Assembly (NCBI GenBank): GCA_017516925.1
Contig: JAFXAQ010000035.1
Location: 1-39,136 of the forward strand
Reading direction: 5' to 3'
DNA from: Oscillospiraceae bacterium
GTDB lineage: Bacteria > Bacillota > Clostridia > Oscillospirales > Oscillospiraceae
Length of the DNA stretch: 39,136 nucleotides
In this document: positions 31,687 to 39,136 of the stretch, in pieces
Position numbering within the stretch: the stretch's first letter is position 1
Layout: each line of letters opens with the position of its first letter
Translations under genes and position numbers: made by a program
The notes under the pieces: model-generated
The model's database searches: none
Seen by the model: the letters and a program-made list of their open reading frames with translations, nothing else
Told to the model about the DNA's origin: nothing

Positions 31687-34600
31687 ATGAAAAACAATCT
31701 GTTCAAACGGGTCCTGGCAGTGCTTCTGGCATTTGCCCTAATTGCCTCCCCGGTGGCAGGCAGCTTGCTGGATTTTACAGCTTCTGCGGCTGTGCAATCT
31801 GCCTTTGACCGTGTGGCGGACCATGAGTCTATCGACTATTGGAAGGGATACTTCTCCAACGGTGATTATGACAGTAATGTTTGGAGCAATACTGTCAGCA
31901 CCCAAAATGCCGGCGCGGTATGGACGGACAAATCCGTGTTTGTTCCGGACAGTACCATCACCATCGACGGTGTCACGGTGCCTGTGACAGACACCGGCGA
32001 TAACTTCCTGATTTCTATGTCCGTTATGGCTTCGAACAAGACAGTCCGGGGCTATGAGTACATCCCCACCTCCACAATGCTGGTTTTGGACGTCAGCGGC
32101 TCTATGGGCAACGGTCAGAGCGGCAACCGGTCCTGGGATGAAATGGTGGAAGCTGCCAACAAGGCAATTGACACCCTGTTGAACCTGAACGAAAACAACC
32201 TGGTTGGCGTGGTTCTGTATTCCGGCAACACCAACGCAGGGGATTCTACGATTAGCCACTCTGCCCTGCTGCTGCCTCTGGACAGATACACTACCACCGC
32301 AACCAACAACAACGGCACGAATTACAATACTGCCGACGACTATCCCGAATATCTGACTGCCAATAACTCCACCGTAAGCGTAAATTCTGCTGTGCGTCCC
32401 CGCACCAGTGGCAGTAAGAATGTTTCCGGCGGCACCTACATTCAGGGCGGTATTTACCGGGCAATGAATGAGCTGATTGATGCCGATGCGCCCAAGGTGG
32501 TCGCAGAAGGCGTTCAGGCGGGTATGGCATATACCCCCATTATGGTGCTGATGTCCGACGGTGCCCCTACCGCAGCAAATCTGGACTATGATTTTAACGG
32601 TAACGACACTACACATAAGACCGATATCGGTGACGGCACCGCCACCAATGAGCAGATGGGCTTTTTGACCCAGCTGACCGCCGCCTATGCAAAGGCGCGG
32701 ATTGCCGAGTCCTACGAAAAAGCGCCCCTGTTCTACACACTGGGTCTGGGTCTGAACAGTCTCAGCGATAACGACGAAGCTGTTGCCGAGGCAGTTCTCA
32801 ATCCCTCCGCCAGTTCTGGCAATATCAACTCCTATTGGAACACATATCTCCAGCTTGCCAACAACCGCACGATGTATTTGAACAACAACCGCAATCCGGT
32901 GGTTAAGAACGCGTACGTCACGGCGGATTACCGGAACTATGTTACCCAGTATTTTGAAGCGGAGGCAACCCAGAACGTAACTCTGGAGCAGGCGCTTCTG
33001 AATGCCTTCCAGCAGATTGTGGATATGATCGTTCTGCAGTCTGTGTACTACCCCACGGAAATCGGCGGCGGCAGCGCAGACCTGGGTGGCTATGTCACCT
33101 TCCGGGATGAGCTGGGCGAATATATGGATGTTCGGAGCATTAAGGGCTTCCTGTTTGAGGACGCAGACGGCCATCAGATTTTGCACACCGGTGCAGCATT
33201 GGCAAAGAACTTTGTTGCCGGCGGCGGTGACCTGGGCACTACCACCAGCCCCAAGCCTCTGGGCGATGAACTGGTGGCTTCCGTAAAGGAGCGTCTGGGC
33301 ATTGAAGACACTCTGGTTGCCCGGGACCTGATTCGGAATGCATACTACTACGGACAGCTGTCTTACGTAGATGAGAATAATTTCAGCAACTACATCGGCT
33401 GGTACGGCGATGCAAACGGCAAGTTTGTAGACTTCTGGCACGAGGGTCACACCGAGACAGAAGAAAATGCCGCTATGGCCAAGGGCGCAAAGTTTATCTA
33501 CAAATCCTATGGCTATCTGGGCGAGGTGAATCAGGATCTGGGCATTAAGGCTTCGGATATGATGCACACCACGATCCGTGTCAGAACCACCATTGCAGAC
33601 GATGTAACCGGCAGCGCTGTGGGCGAAATTGTGGTGGAAGGCGCTATCCCCGCATCCCTGATCCCCACCATTACTTATCAGGTTGCCCTCAACGGCAAAA
33701 CCTACGAGTCCGGTGTCAGCTCTGTGACCATTACCGATACCTCCGCTACCCACCCCGCCCGTATTCTTTACGAGGTTGGCTTGCGTGAGGATATCAATAC
33801 CATCAACCTTGCCGAAAAGGTGTCTGCCGCTCATAAAAACCAGGACGGCACGTATACCTTCTATACCAATGACTGGGCTTTTGTGGATTATGAAAACGGC
33901 GCTGTTGCGGATACCTCCATTAACGCCTTTACCCACTTTGAGCCTGCTCAGGAAAACGAGCGTTACTACTACCTGACCGATTCTATCGTATATCAGGATG
34001 CTCAGGGCACGCCCTACACCGGCAGCACCAAGCCTACCGGCGGAAACTATTACCACGCCAATGTGGTATTCTCCGTTACCGGCGGCGTGGCATCCATGGA
34101 AACCGAATACATAAAGACCTCTCCCGATGCCCTCTCCCACGCTGAGAAGGACGGAAGCAATTGGGTCATTCCTGCCGGAACCGGCAAGCACGAAATCGTG
34201 GGCTATCAGGTTCCCCTGAAAAATGCCAACAATACCGAAACCAACCGCTTTACCGCCTACCCGAAGATTAAGACCAACGCAGAGAACTCCTCCGGCGCAC
34301 ACACGGAGCACTACTCCGTGGTTACCTTCGGCAACAACGGCAAGCTGACGGTTACCCCCGCAACGGGCATCAAGCTGACCAAGGCGCTGGATGTGCCAAG
34401 TACAGCGGCGCAGACCTTTGAATTTAAGATTTCCGGCGCAAATGCCAATGAAGCCTACACAGTCACACCGGTGGATGCCGACGGCAGCTTCGGCGCAAGC
34501 TACACTGTAACGGCAAATGCCAGCGGCGTAATTACTGTGAATGTCACCGCCGGCACATCGGTGTATGTCACCGGTCTTGCGGCAGGCGATTATACCGTAA

Positions 34601-37600
34601 CCGAGGCAGAACACGACGATTACCGGGTGCTGACTGTAAACGGCAATGAAGCAAATCAGGCAACGGTAACCGTAACTGCCCAGCAGCTGAGCGATGTGCT
34701 GTTTGTCAACACCCTGAAGGGCTTCGGCAGCCTGTACATCACCAAGGAGGTTGTGGGCGATGCTTTGCCTGAGCACGCAACTGCCGCAGAATTTGAAATT
34801 ACGGTAGACCTGGGTCAAAATCTGAAGAACACCAGATTTGACGTTGCCCACTCCGCAGACGCTTCTCTTACCGAGAAGACTACCGACGGAAGCGGCAAAA
34901 TCACCGGTCTTACCATCAAGCACGGCGAAACTATCGTGATCCGGAATGTTCCGGAGAACACAACGGCGGTTGTGACAGAAACCCTCACCGGCAGTAACTA
35001 TACCGTGTCTTATTCCAGCCACAACAAGGCAGGCGAAGCCATGGATAACGACAGCACCGTTACCATTGAGAAGGATGCCTATGCAACCGTTCTGGTGAAG
35101 AATGCTTACAAGCCTACACCCACCAATATTTCCGTCGACTTGACCGGTACCAAATATATGGATGCCACCAATTTGACGGAAAACAAAGACTTTACATTTG
35201 TTGTTGAAAAATATGAGTACGGCGATTGGGAAAATGACCAGACCAAGGCGGTAACCGTTACCGCAGGCGATGCCAACGCAGCCGAGACCATCGCTTTCGA
35301 CGATTTGGACCTGACCTTTACCGAGCCCGGTGTATATTCCTACCGAATCTACGAAAAGCAACCCACCGCACCGGACAGCATTACCTATGACCCCACAATT
35401 TATAACTTCGTTGTGACGGTTACAGATGTAAACGGTCAGTTGACTGCAGCGGTCACCGGTAATGCCATCACAGGTTCCGGAAATGCCTACACCGCAACAG
35501 CAAACTTTACAAATGCCTACGATACCAAGCCTGTGGTTATCGACATTCAAAAGACAGTGGATAACATGGCAACAGACGGCGCATCCGCGGCAGGCTACGA
35601 ATTCGAGCTTTACAAGGCAAATGCCCAGTGGCAGTATGATGCTGCGGACCTTGTGGGAACAAAGGTTACCAACGAGCTTGGCAATGCCCGTTTTGCCTGG
35701 ATGGTAGACAGCCAGGATGCCGGAACCCACCATTATGTGCTGAAGGAAAAGGTTCCTGCCGGTTATGTCAAGCCCAGCAATGCGGATGCCCCCGGCTGGC
35801 ACTATGACACAGCACAGCGCCATATTGAAGTGGTCGTAAGCGCCAGTGGCGGTGTTGTTTCCGTCACGATCGACGGTGAAAGCACAAAGACCTACGGATT
35901 TACCAATACCTACAAGGTCTCCCCCCCGGCAGCGGTTTCTCTGGATACCCTTGCTACCAAGACCCTGAACGGTCGGGATATGGCAGCCAATGAGTTCACC
36001 TTCGAACTGAGAAATGACGCAGGCACACTCCTGGCAGAAGGCAAAAACGCAGCCGCCGCTGACGGCGTTGCCGCGCCCATTACCTTCTACAAGCCCGGCA
36101 CCACGGAAGAATTCACCCTGACCTACACCAAGGTGGGAACCTACCACTACAAAATCAGCGAGAAAGCCGGCAATCTTGGCGGCGTGGATTACACAGACCG
36201 CATCTTTGATATGGTGGTGGAAGTAAGTGACAACGGCGACGGCACCTTAAGCGTGAACCGTTACTTCGAGGACAGCACTTACCAGACCGTCAACTTCGTC
36301 AACACCTATGCGGTGAAAGCCCCCACCAGCATCCAGCTGGAGGCTACCAAGAAGCTCACCGGCGGTCGTCCGATGCTTTCCAGTGAGTTCCATTTCAACG
36401 TATATGAAATGACCGACAATACCTTTGCCACCAAGAAATCCAATACCCCTGTGGCAACCGGCTCCAACGTTGGCGACGAGCCTGACGCACAAGGTGTTAG
36501 CGAGGCAACCTTTAAGTTCTCTGCCATCGAGTACACCCAGCCCGGTAAGTACTACTACCAGATTTCTGAGGTGGACCAGAGTGGCGAATGGGGTGTTGAC
36601 TGCGACGATGCTGTGTACAACGTGACCGTAACGGTTACCGACAACGGCGACGGCACCATTACCGCCTCTGCCGACAAGACTGCCGCACAGCTGGTATTTA
36701 CCAATGTCTATACACCGACCCCCGTTAAGCTCAGCCTTACCGGTGATAAGGTGCTCACAGGCAGAGACCTGCAGCCCGGTGAATTTGACTTTGCCCTGTT
36801 TAACGCAACCGTCGGCGCCAACGATGTGTGGACTGTCGGCAGTCAGGTTGGTCAGGATGTGACCAATGAGGAAAACGGTGATATCACATTCCCGGAATTG
36901 ACCTTTACCCAGGCGGGCGTTTCCCACTATATCGCCAAGGAAATTGGCGGTGTGTTGGGCGGTGTTGCATATGACGATACCCAGTATCATATTACTGTAA
37001 CAGTCACCGATAACCACCGTGGTGTTCTTTCCGCCGAGGTGATTATCACAAACGATGATGGCGAGCTGTCCCAGATTGTATTCCGGAACCAATATGACAC
37101 CGACGGCACACAGCTGGTTCTGGAGGGCACAAAGACCCTCACCGGTCGGGATATGACAGCAGGCGAATTCTCCTTCGTGATTAAGGAAGACGGCGTCGTT
37201 GTGGCAAACGGCACCAACAAGGCAGCCTCTGCCGGAATAGCTGCAGACATTGTTTTTGAAGGGATTTCCTATACCAAGGACGATGTGGGCGAGCACACCT
37301 ACACAGTGGAAGAGGTTACCCCGGAAGGCAATGTAAAAGATGGCGTCACCTATGACACAAAGAAATACACCGTCACCGTAACCGTTACCGATAACGGCGA
37401 CGGTACCATCTCCGCTGTAGCGGATATGGCAAAGGCAGACCTTGTCTTTACCAACACCTATGCAGCCGAGGAAGCAAAGCTTTCCCTGCAGGGTGTCAAG
37501 AAGGTTACTGGCGCCGAGCTGAAGGACCAGCAGTTTACCTTCCAGCTGTATGAGGCTGACAGCAGCTTTGCTGCCAAGGGCGATGCTCTGCAGACGGTAA

Positions 37601-37977
37601 AAAATGCCGCTGACGGCACAATCCTCTTTAACAGCATTTCCTTCCAGCGTGTTGGCACATACAACTACGTCATCACAGAAAAGGATGACGGGCAGGAAAA
37701 CTACACCTATGACAATACCACCTGGTGTGTCACAGTGGTGGTTACAGATAACGGTGAAGGCGCTCTGGTCGCAGAAGCAACCATCAACCGAAAGGGCTCT
37801 GCAACGAAAGTGTCTGCCTTTACCTTCGAAAACCTCTATGTGAAGGCTCCGGCACCCGACACCAGCGACAATTCCAACATCGCTTTGTGGTTTGCGCTGT
37901 TGTTCGTCTGCGCCGCAGGCTTTGCGGGTATGACATTTCTTGCCCCTGCCAAGCCCCGGAAGAAAGAAACAAAATAA
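31687..37977 (+). CDS. giant vWA and isopeptide-domain surface protein
   Basis: A 2096-aa cell-surface protein. A signal peptide (about 1-34) precedes a von Willebrand A domain (about 125-345) with a complete MIDAS: DVSGS at 135-139, T250 and D291. After a connecting region come about nine immunoglobulin-like isopeptide domains. Two resemble DUF5979/Cna-B (895-1141) and one is Cna-B-like with YVLKEKVPAGY (1283-1410). Six are Spy0128/FctA-type (1147-1280 and 1415-2052). Each ends in a F-x-N-x-Y strand (Asn 1276, 1539, 1673, 1801, 1923, 2049). Each has a Lys near its start, as in GTKTLTGRDM, and a mid-domain Glu, the set needed for Lys-Asn cross-links. The end is PDTSD, a membrane helix (about 2066-2086) and KPRKKETK; no canonical LPXTG is present. 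Adhesion to host or matrix is inferred. It stands alone without pilin or sortase genes. Confidence 0.9.
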   Translation: MKNNLFKRVLAVLLAFALIASPVAGSLLDFTASAAVQSAFDRVADHESIDYWKGYFSNGDYDSNVWSNTVSTQNAGAVWTDKSVFVPDSTITIDGVTVPVTDTGDNFLISMSVMASNKTVRGYEYIPTSTMLVLDVSGSMGNGQSGNRSWDEMVEAANKAIDTLLNLNENNLVGVVLYSGNTNAGDSTISHSALLLPLDRYTTTATNNNGTNYNTADDYPEYLTANNSTVSVNSAVRPRTSGSKNVSGGTYIQGGIYRAMNELIDADAPKVVAEGVQAGMAYTPIMVLMSDGAPTAANLDYDFNGNDTTHKTDIGDGTATNEQMGFLTQLTAAYAKARIAESYEKAPLFYTLGLGLNSLSDNDEAVAEAVLNPSASSGNINSYWNTYLQLANNRTMYLNNNRNPVVKNAYVTADYRNYVTQYFEAEATQNVTLEQALLNAFQQIVDMIVLQSVYYPTEIGGGSADLGGYVTFRDELGEYMDVRSIKGFLFEDADGHQILHTGAALAKNFVAGGGDLGTTTSPKPLGDELVASVKERLGIEDTLVARDLIRNAYYYGQLSYVDENNFSNYIGWYGDANGKFVDFWHEGHTETEENAAMAKGAKFIYKSYGYLGEVNQDLGIKASDMMHTTIRVRTTIADDVTGSAVGEIVVEGAIPASLIPTITYQVALNGKTYESGVSSVTITDTSATHPARILYEVGLREDINTINLAEKVSAAHKNQDGTYTFYTNDWAFVDYENGAVADTSINAFTHFEPAQENERYYYLTDSIVYQDAQGTPYTGSTKPTGGNYYHANVVFSVTGGVASMETEYIKTSPDALSHAEKDGSNWVIPAGTGKHEIVGYQVPLKNANNTETNRFTAYPKIKTNAENSSGAHTEHYSVVTFGNNGKLTVTPATGIKLTKALDVPSTAAQTFEFKISGANANEAYTVTPVDADGSFGASYTVTANASGVITVNVTAGTSVYVTGLAAGDYTVTEAEHDDYRVLTVNGNEANQATVTVTAQQLSDVLFVNTLKGFGSLYITKEVVGDALPEHATAAEFEITVDLGQNLKNTRFDVAHSADASLTEKTTDGSGKITGLTIKHGETIVIRNVPENTTAVVTETLTGSNYTVSYSSHNKAGEAMDNDSTVTIEKDAYATVLVKNAYKPTPTNISVDLTGTKYMDATNLTENKDFTFVVEKYEYGDWENDQTKAVTVTAGDANAAETIAFDDLDLTFTEPGVYSYRIYEKQPTAPDSITYDPTIYNFVVTVTDVNGQLTAAVTGNAITGSGNAYTATANFTNAYDTKPVVIDIQKTVDNMATDGASAAGYEFELYKANAQWQYDAADLVGTKVTNELGNARFAWMVDSQDAGTHHYVLKEKVPAGYVKPSNADAPGWHYDTAQRHIEVVVSASGGVVSVTIDGESTKTYGFTNTYKVSPPAAVSLDTLATKTLNGRDMAANEFTFELRNDAGTLLAEGKNAAAADGVAAPITFYKPGTTEEFTLTYTKVGTYHYKISEKAGNLGGVDYTDRIFDMVVEVSDNGDGTLSVNRYFEDSTYQTVNFVNTYAVKAPTSIQLEATKKLTGGRPMLSSEFHFNVYEMTDNTFATKKSNTPVATGSNVGDEPDAQGVSEATFKFSAIEYTQPGKYYYQISEVDQSGEWGVDCDDAVYNVTVTVTDNGDGTITASADKTAAQLVFTNVYTPTPVKLSLTGDKVLTGRDLQPGEFDFALFNATVGANDVWTVGSQVGQDVTNEENGDITFPELTFTQAGVSHYIAKEIGGVLGGVAYDDTQYHITVTVTDNHRGVLSAEVIITNDDGELSQIVFRNQYDTDGTQLVLEGTKTLTGRDMTAGEFSFVIKEDGVVVANGTNKAASAGIAADIVFEGISYTKDDVGEHTYTVEEVTPEGNVKDGVTYDTKKYTVTVTVTDNGDGTISAVADMAKADLVFTNTYAAEEAKLSLQGVKKVTGAELKDQQFTFQLYEADSSFAAKGDALQTVKNAADGTILFNSISFQRVGTYNYVITEKDDGQENYTYDNTTWCVTVVVTDNGEGALVAEATINRKGSATKVSAFTFENLYVKAPAPDTSDNSNIALWFALLFVCAAGFAGMTFLAPAKPRKKETK

Positions 37978-37992
37978 GTAAACCTACCTAAG

Positions 37993-38024
37993 AAACCGCC
38001 CTGCCAATTCCGGCAGGGCGGTTT
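37993..38024 (+). terminator. terminator of the surface-protein gene
   Basis: AAACCGCCCTGCC pairs with GGCAGGGCGGTTT around a six-base loop. Confidence 0.85.
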
Positions 38025-38053
38025 GCAAAATATGGAGCACAAGCAAACTTTTA

Positions 38054-38082
38054 TTGACAGCAAGGCAAAATCCTGCTATACT
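38054..38082 (+). promoter_or_regulatory. promoter of the DUF4234 gene
   Basis: TTGACA (38054-38059) and TATACT (38077-38082) are 17 bases apart, with TGC just before the -10. This is the closest match to consensus in the window. Confidence 0.8.
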
Positions 38083-38145
38083 GTTCATAGATAGTTAACA
38101 AAAAGTTCTTATTTGTTGGCTGTTAATATGAAAGGAGTACATACT

Positions 38146-38571
38146 ATGGAAAACACTGTTAACACCGCCCCCGTTGGTCAGCTGAAAACAAACAAAGGCT
38201 TGCTCAAAACCATTTTGCTTTCCCTGATTACTCTTGGCATTTACCCCTTGGTTGTTATGTCCGCAGTTTCCAACGACATCAACATCGTTGCATCCCGGTA
38301 TGACGGCAAGAAGACAATGCATTTCTGCTTGCTTACCTTCATTGTTGCTCCGATTACCTTCGGCATTGCCGGTATTGTCTGGTATCACAAGATTTCCAAC
38401 CGTATCGGCGCAGAGCTGAAAAGACGTGGCATTGCCTACAGCTTCAGCGCTTCTGATTTCTGGCTGTGGAATGTTCTCGGCAGCTTAATCGTGATTGGAC
38501 CGTTGGTGTATCTGCACAAGATGTTCAAGGCCGTCAACCTGATGAACGGACACTACAACGTCAACGGCTAA
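38146..38571 (+). CDS. DUF4234 small membrane protein
   Basis: A 141-aa protein with three hydrophobic segments and the DUF4234 hallmark ILLSLITLGIYPLVVMSAVS near residue 22. GIAGIVWYHKISNRIGAELKRRG and a C-terminal VLGSLIVIGPLVYLHKMFKAVN follow, like related proteins that repeat the GIY-x-W-Y-x-K pattern. The first copy lacks the usual W/Y-Y-K ending. No biochemical function is known for the family. The start at 38146 has AAAGGAG upstream. It is a single-gene unit with a strong promoter and its own terminator. Confidence 0.8.
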   Translation: MENTVNTAPVGQLKTNKGLLKTILLSLITLGIYPLVVMSAVSNDINIVASRYDGKKTMHFCLLTFIVAPITFGIAGIVWYHKISNRIGAELKRRGIAYSFSASDFWLWNVLGSLIVIGPLVYLHKMFKAVNLMNGHYNVNG

Positions 38572-38586
38572 TAGTTTCTAACACCA

Positions 38587-38614
38587 AAATCCGCCCGGAC
38601 TTCCGGGCGGATTT
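38587..38614 (+). terminator. terminator of the DUF4234 gene
   Basis: AAATCCGCCCGGA (38587-38599) pairs with TCCGGGCGGATTT (38602-38614). The 13-base stem is shared with the palindrome at 144-173. Confidence 0.85.
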
Positions 38615-38651
38615 GTTGTAAGATGAAAACGACCACGGCTGGTGGTTCCAA

Positions 38652-38849
38652 AAAGCTTTCGCTTTGCCCAGACCCGCCGCAGGGTCAAGCCTCCCTCTGA
38701 CGAGGGTTGATTTCCCCGTCAGCGGGGAAAATGTCCGCAAAGCGGACAAAAGGGGCCCGGAGGTGAATTCGCCGCAGGCGAAGACGGAGGGAGAGAAGCG
38801 AGTAGAGATAATTCTCTCCCCCAGTCTTTTGCTACGCAAAAGACTGGGG
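38652..38849. repeat. chain of eight consecutive short hairpins
   Basis: Eight perfect stems follow each other with few bases between. They are AAAGC/GCTTT (38652-38665), GACCC/GGGTC (38671-38686), CCCTC/GAGGG (38693-38706), TTTCCCCG/CGGGGAAA (38711-38730), TGTCCGC/GCGGACA (38732-38748), TTCGCC/GGCGAA (38768-38782), GGGAGAGAA/TTCTCTCCC (38789-38820) and a 14-base stem CCCCAGTCTTTTGC with TAC loop (38819-38849). Such chains built on CCTCCCTC...GGAGGGAG occur between genes in gut Clostridia, to my recollection. No coding potential is seen. Confidence 0.85.
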
Positions 38850-39007
38850 CTGTAAAAAAACGCATAATTATACGCAAGAATTCATAAAATGCGTTTTCGG
38901 CGGGAGTAAACCCCCGCCCTACGGGACCAATTACGGTAGATTTTGTAGGGCGGTGGCTTGCTGCCGCCGTATATTTTGAATAGGTATGCTCGTTTTTTTA
39001 CAGCCCC
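38846..39007. mobile_element. MITE-like element with 17-bp terminal inverted repeats
   Basis: GGGGCTGTAAAAAAACG at 38846-38862 is repeated as an exact inverted copy at 38991-39007, enclosing about 130 bases. The repeat extends a few bases inward (CATA/TATG) with a two-base bulge. Inside are AAAACGCAT/ATGCGTTTT, GGCGGG/CCCGCC, CCCTAC/GTAGGG and GGCGG/CCGCC pairs. No transposase and no clear target-site duplication are present. It could be a non-autonomous element or simply an intergenic palindrome. Confidence 0.55.
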
Positions 39008-39136
39008 CTTTTGTGTGCACATAACTGCGTCTGCGGTAGTAGGGCGGAACACGCAAGCGAAAGAAAATTAGATGAGCCTATAGGCTTGGCTGGTGAAAGG
39101 CCCTAAGGGGGGGCTGTGCATACCACCGGCACGGCC
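39008..39136. other. non-coding right end of the window
   Basis: No gene is seen. The stretch has a 12-base palindrome AGCCTATAGGCT (39075-39086). It also has a further GGGGCTGT copy near 39112, the first eight bases of the 38846 inverted repeat. This suggests that more of the same repeat family continues beyond the window. Confidence 0.4.

Noticed and set aside
31738-36147. A 1469-codon open frame antisense to the giant surface-protein gene
   Set aside because: It has no family resemblance, no ribosome site, and a composition explained by the codon use and repeats of the sense gene; a shadow frame.
38137-38571. Fic, DUF4234, vWA protein and repeats as one new defence system
   Set aside because: The genes are far apart, have separate promoters and terminators, and share no functional logic.

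Overview
The window looks like chromosome from a spore-forming, anaerobic, gut-type Clostridia, probably an Oscillospirales/Ruminococcaceae relative. The reasons are a SpoIIE phosphatase behind a Spo0A-type box, RicT next to HolB, a CBS/DRTGG-type pyrophosphatase, a membrane Na+-pumping decarboxylase, an orphan secreted dockerin, a giant Spy0128/Cna-type surface protein, and intergenic palindrome chains of the kind seen in gut Clostridia. Most genes are moderately GC-rich. The Fic gene at the left edge is clearly AT-richer and looks acquired. The species is not identified.

Layout. 1-870: three hairpins and a Fic adenylyltransferase. 872-2847 (-): prmA and a membrane-anchored GHL/DUF4015 protein. 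2962-5020 (+): lgt, a GH25 lysozyme lipoprotein overlapping it by ATGA, and a small dockerin protein. 5103-7001 (-): gluQRS and a sugar nucleotidyltransferase. 7151-9085 (+): spoIIE. 9202-11072 (-): a DUF3810 protein with a broken zinc motif, and rsmG. 11146-12444 (-): mtaB, divergent from an HPr-like gene. 12958-16763 (-): pyrophosphatase, holB, ricT. 16911-21254 (+): galE, lspA, rluD, a PHP phosphoesterase, a HAD hydrolase. 21300-21553: tRNA-Gly, tRNA-Arg, tRNA-His, then a YitT gene remnant. 22009-25732 (-): a Na/Pi cotransporter and four subunits of a Na+-translocating decarboxylase, including a 52-aa subunit. 25894-28805 (-): trkA and trkH. 28942-30297 (+): a MATE exporter. 30311-30674: a hairpin-repeat array. 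30689-31423 (-): a nitroreductase. 31687-37977 (+): a 2096-aa vWA/isopeptide-domain surface protein. 38146-38571 (+): a DUF4234 membrane protein. 38572-39136: a palindrome chain and a MITE-like inverted-repeat element.

How the genes fit together. Lgt and LspA are the two core lipoprotein-processing enzymes, and Lgt is translationally coupled to a lipoprotein it should lipidate. The decarboxylase would build a Na+ gradient that the neighbouring Na/Pi cotransporter could spend; TrkA/TrkH handle K+. MtaB, RluD, RsmG, PrmA, GluQRS and the tRNAs form a scattered translation-modification set. No complete new defence or mobile system is evident. The strongest unexplained signals are the 30469-30646 array of nine-base repeats alternating with mini-hairpins that switches orientation halfway, and the palindrome chain plus 17-bp inverted-repeat element at the right end. 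Further leads are active-site losses in the DUF3810 and HPr-like proteins, the decarboxylase cluster without its alpha subunit, and the non-LPXTG anchor of the giant surface protein.
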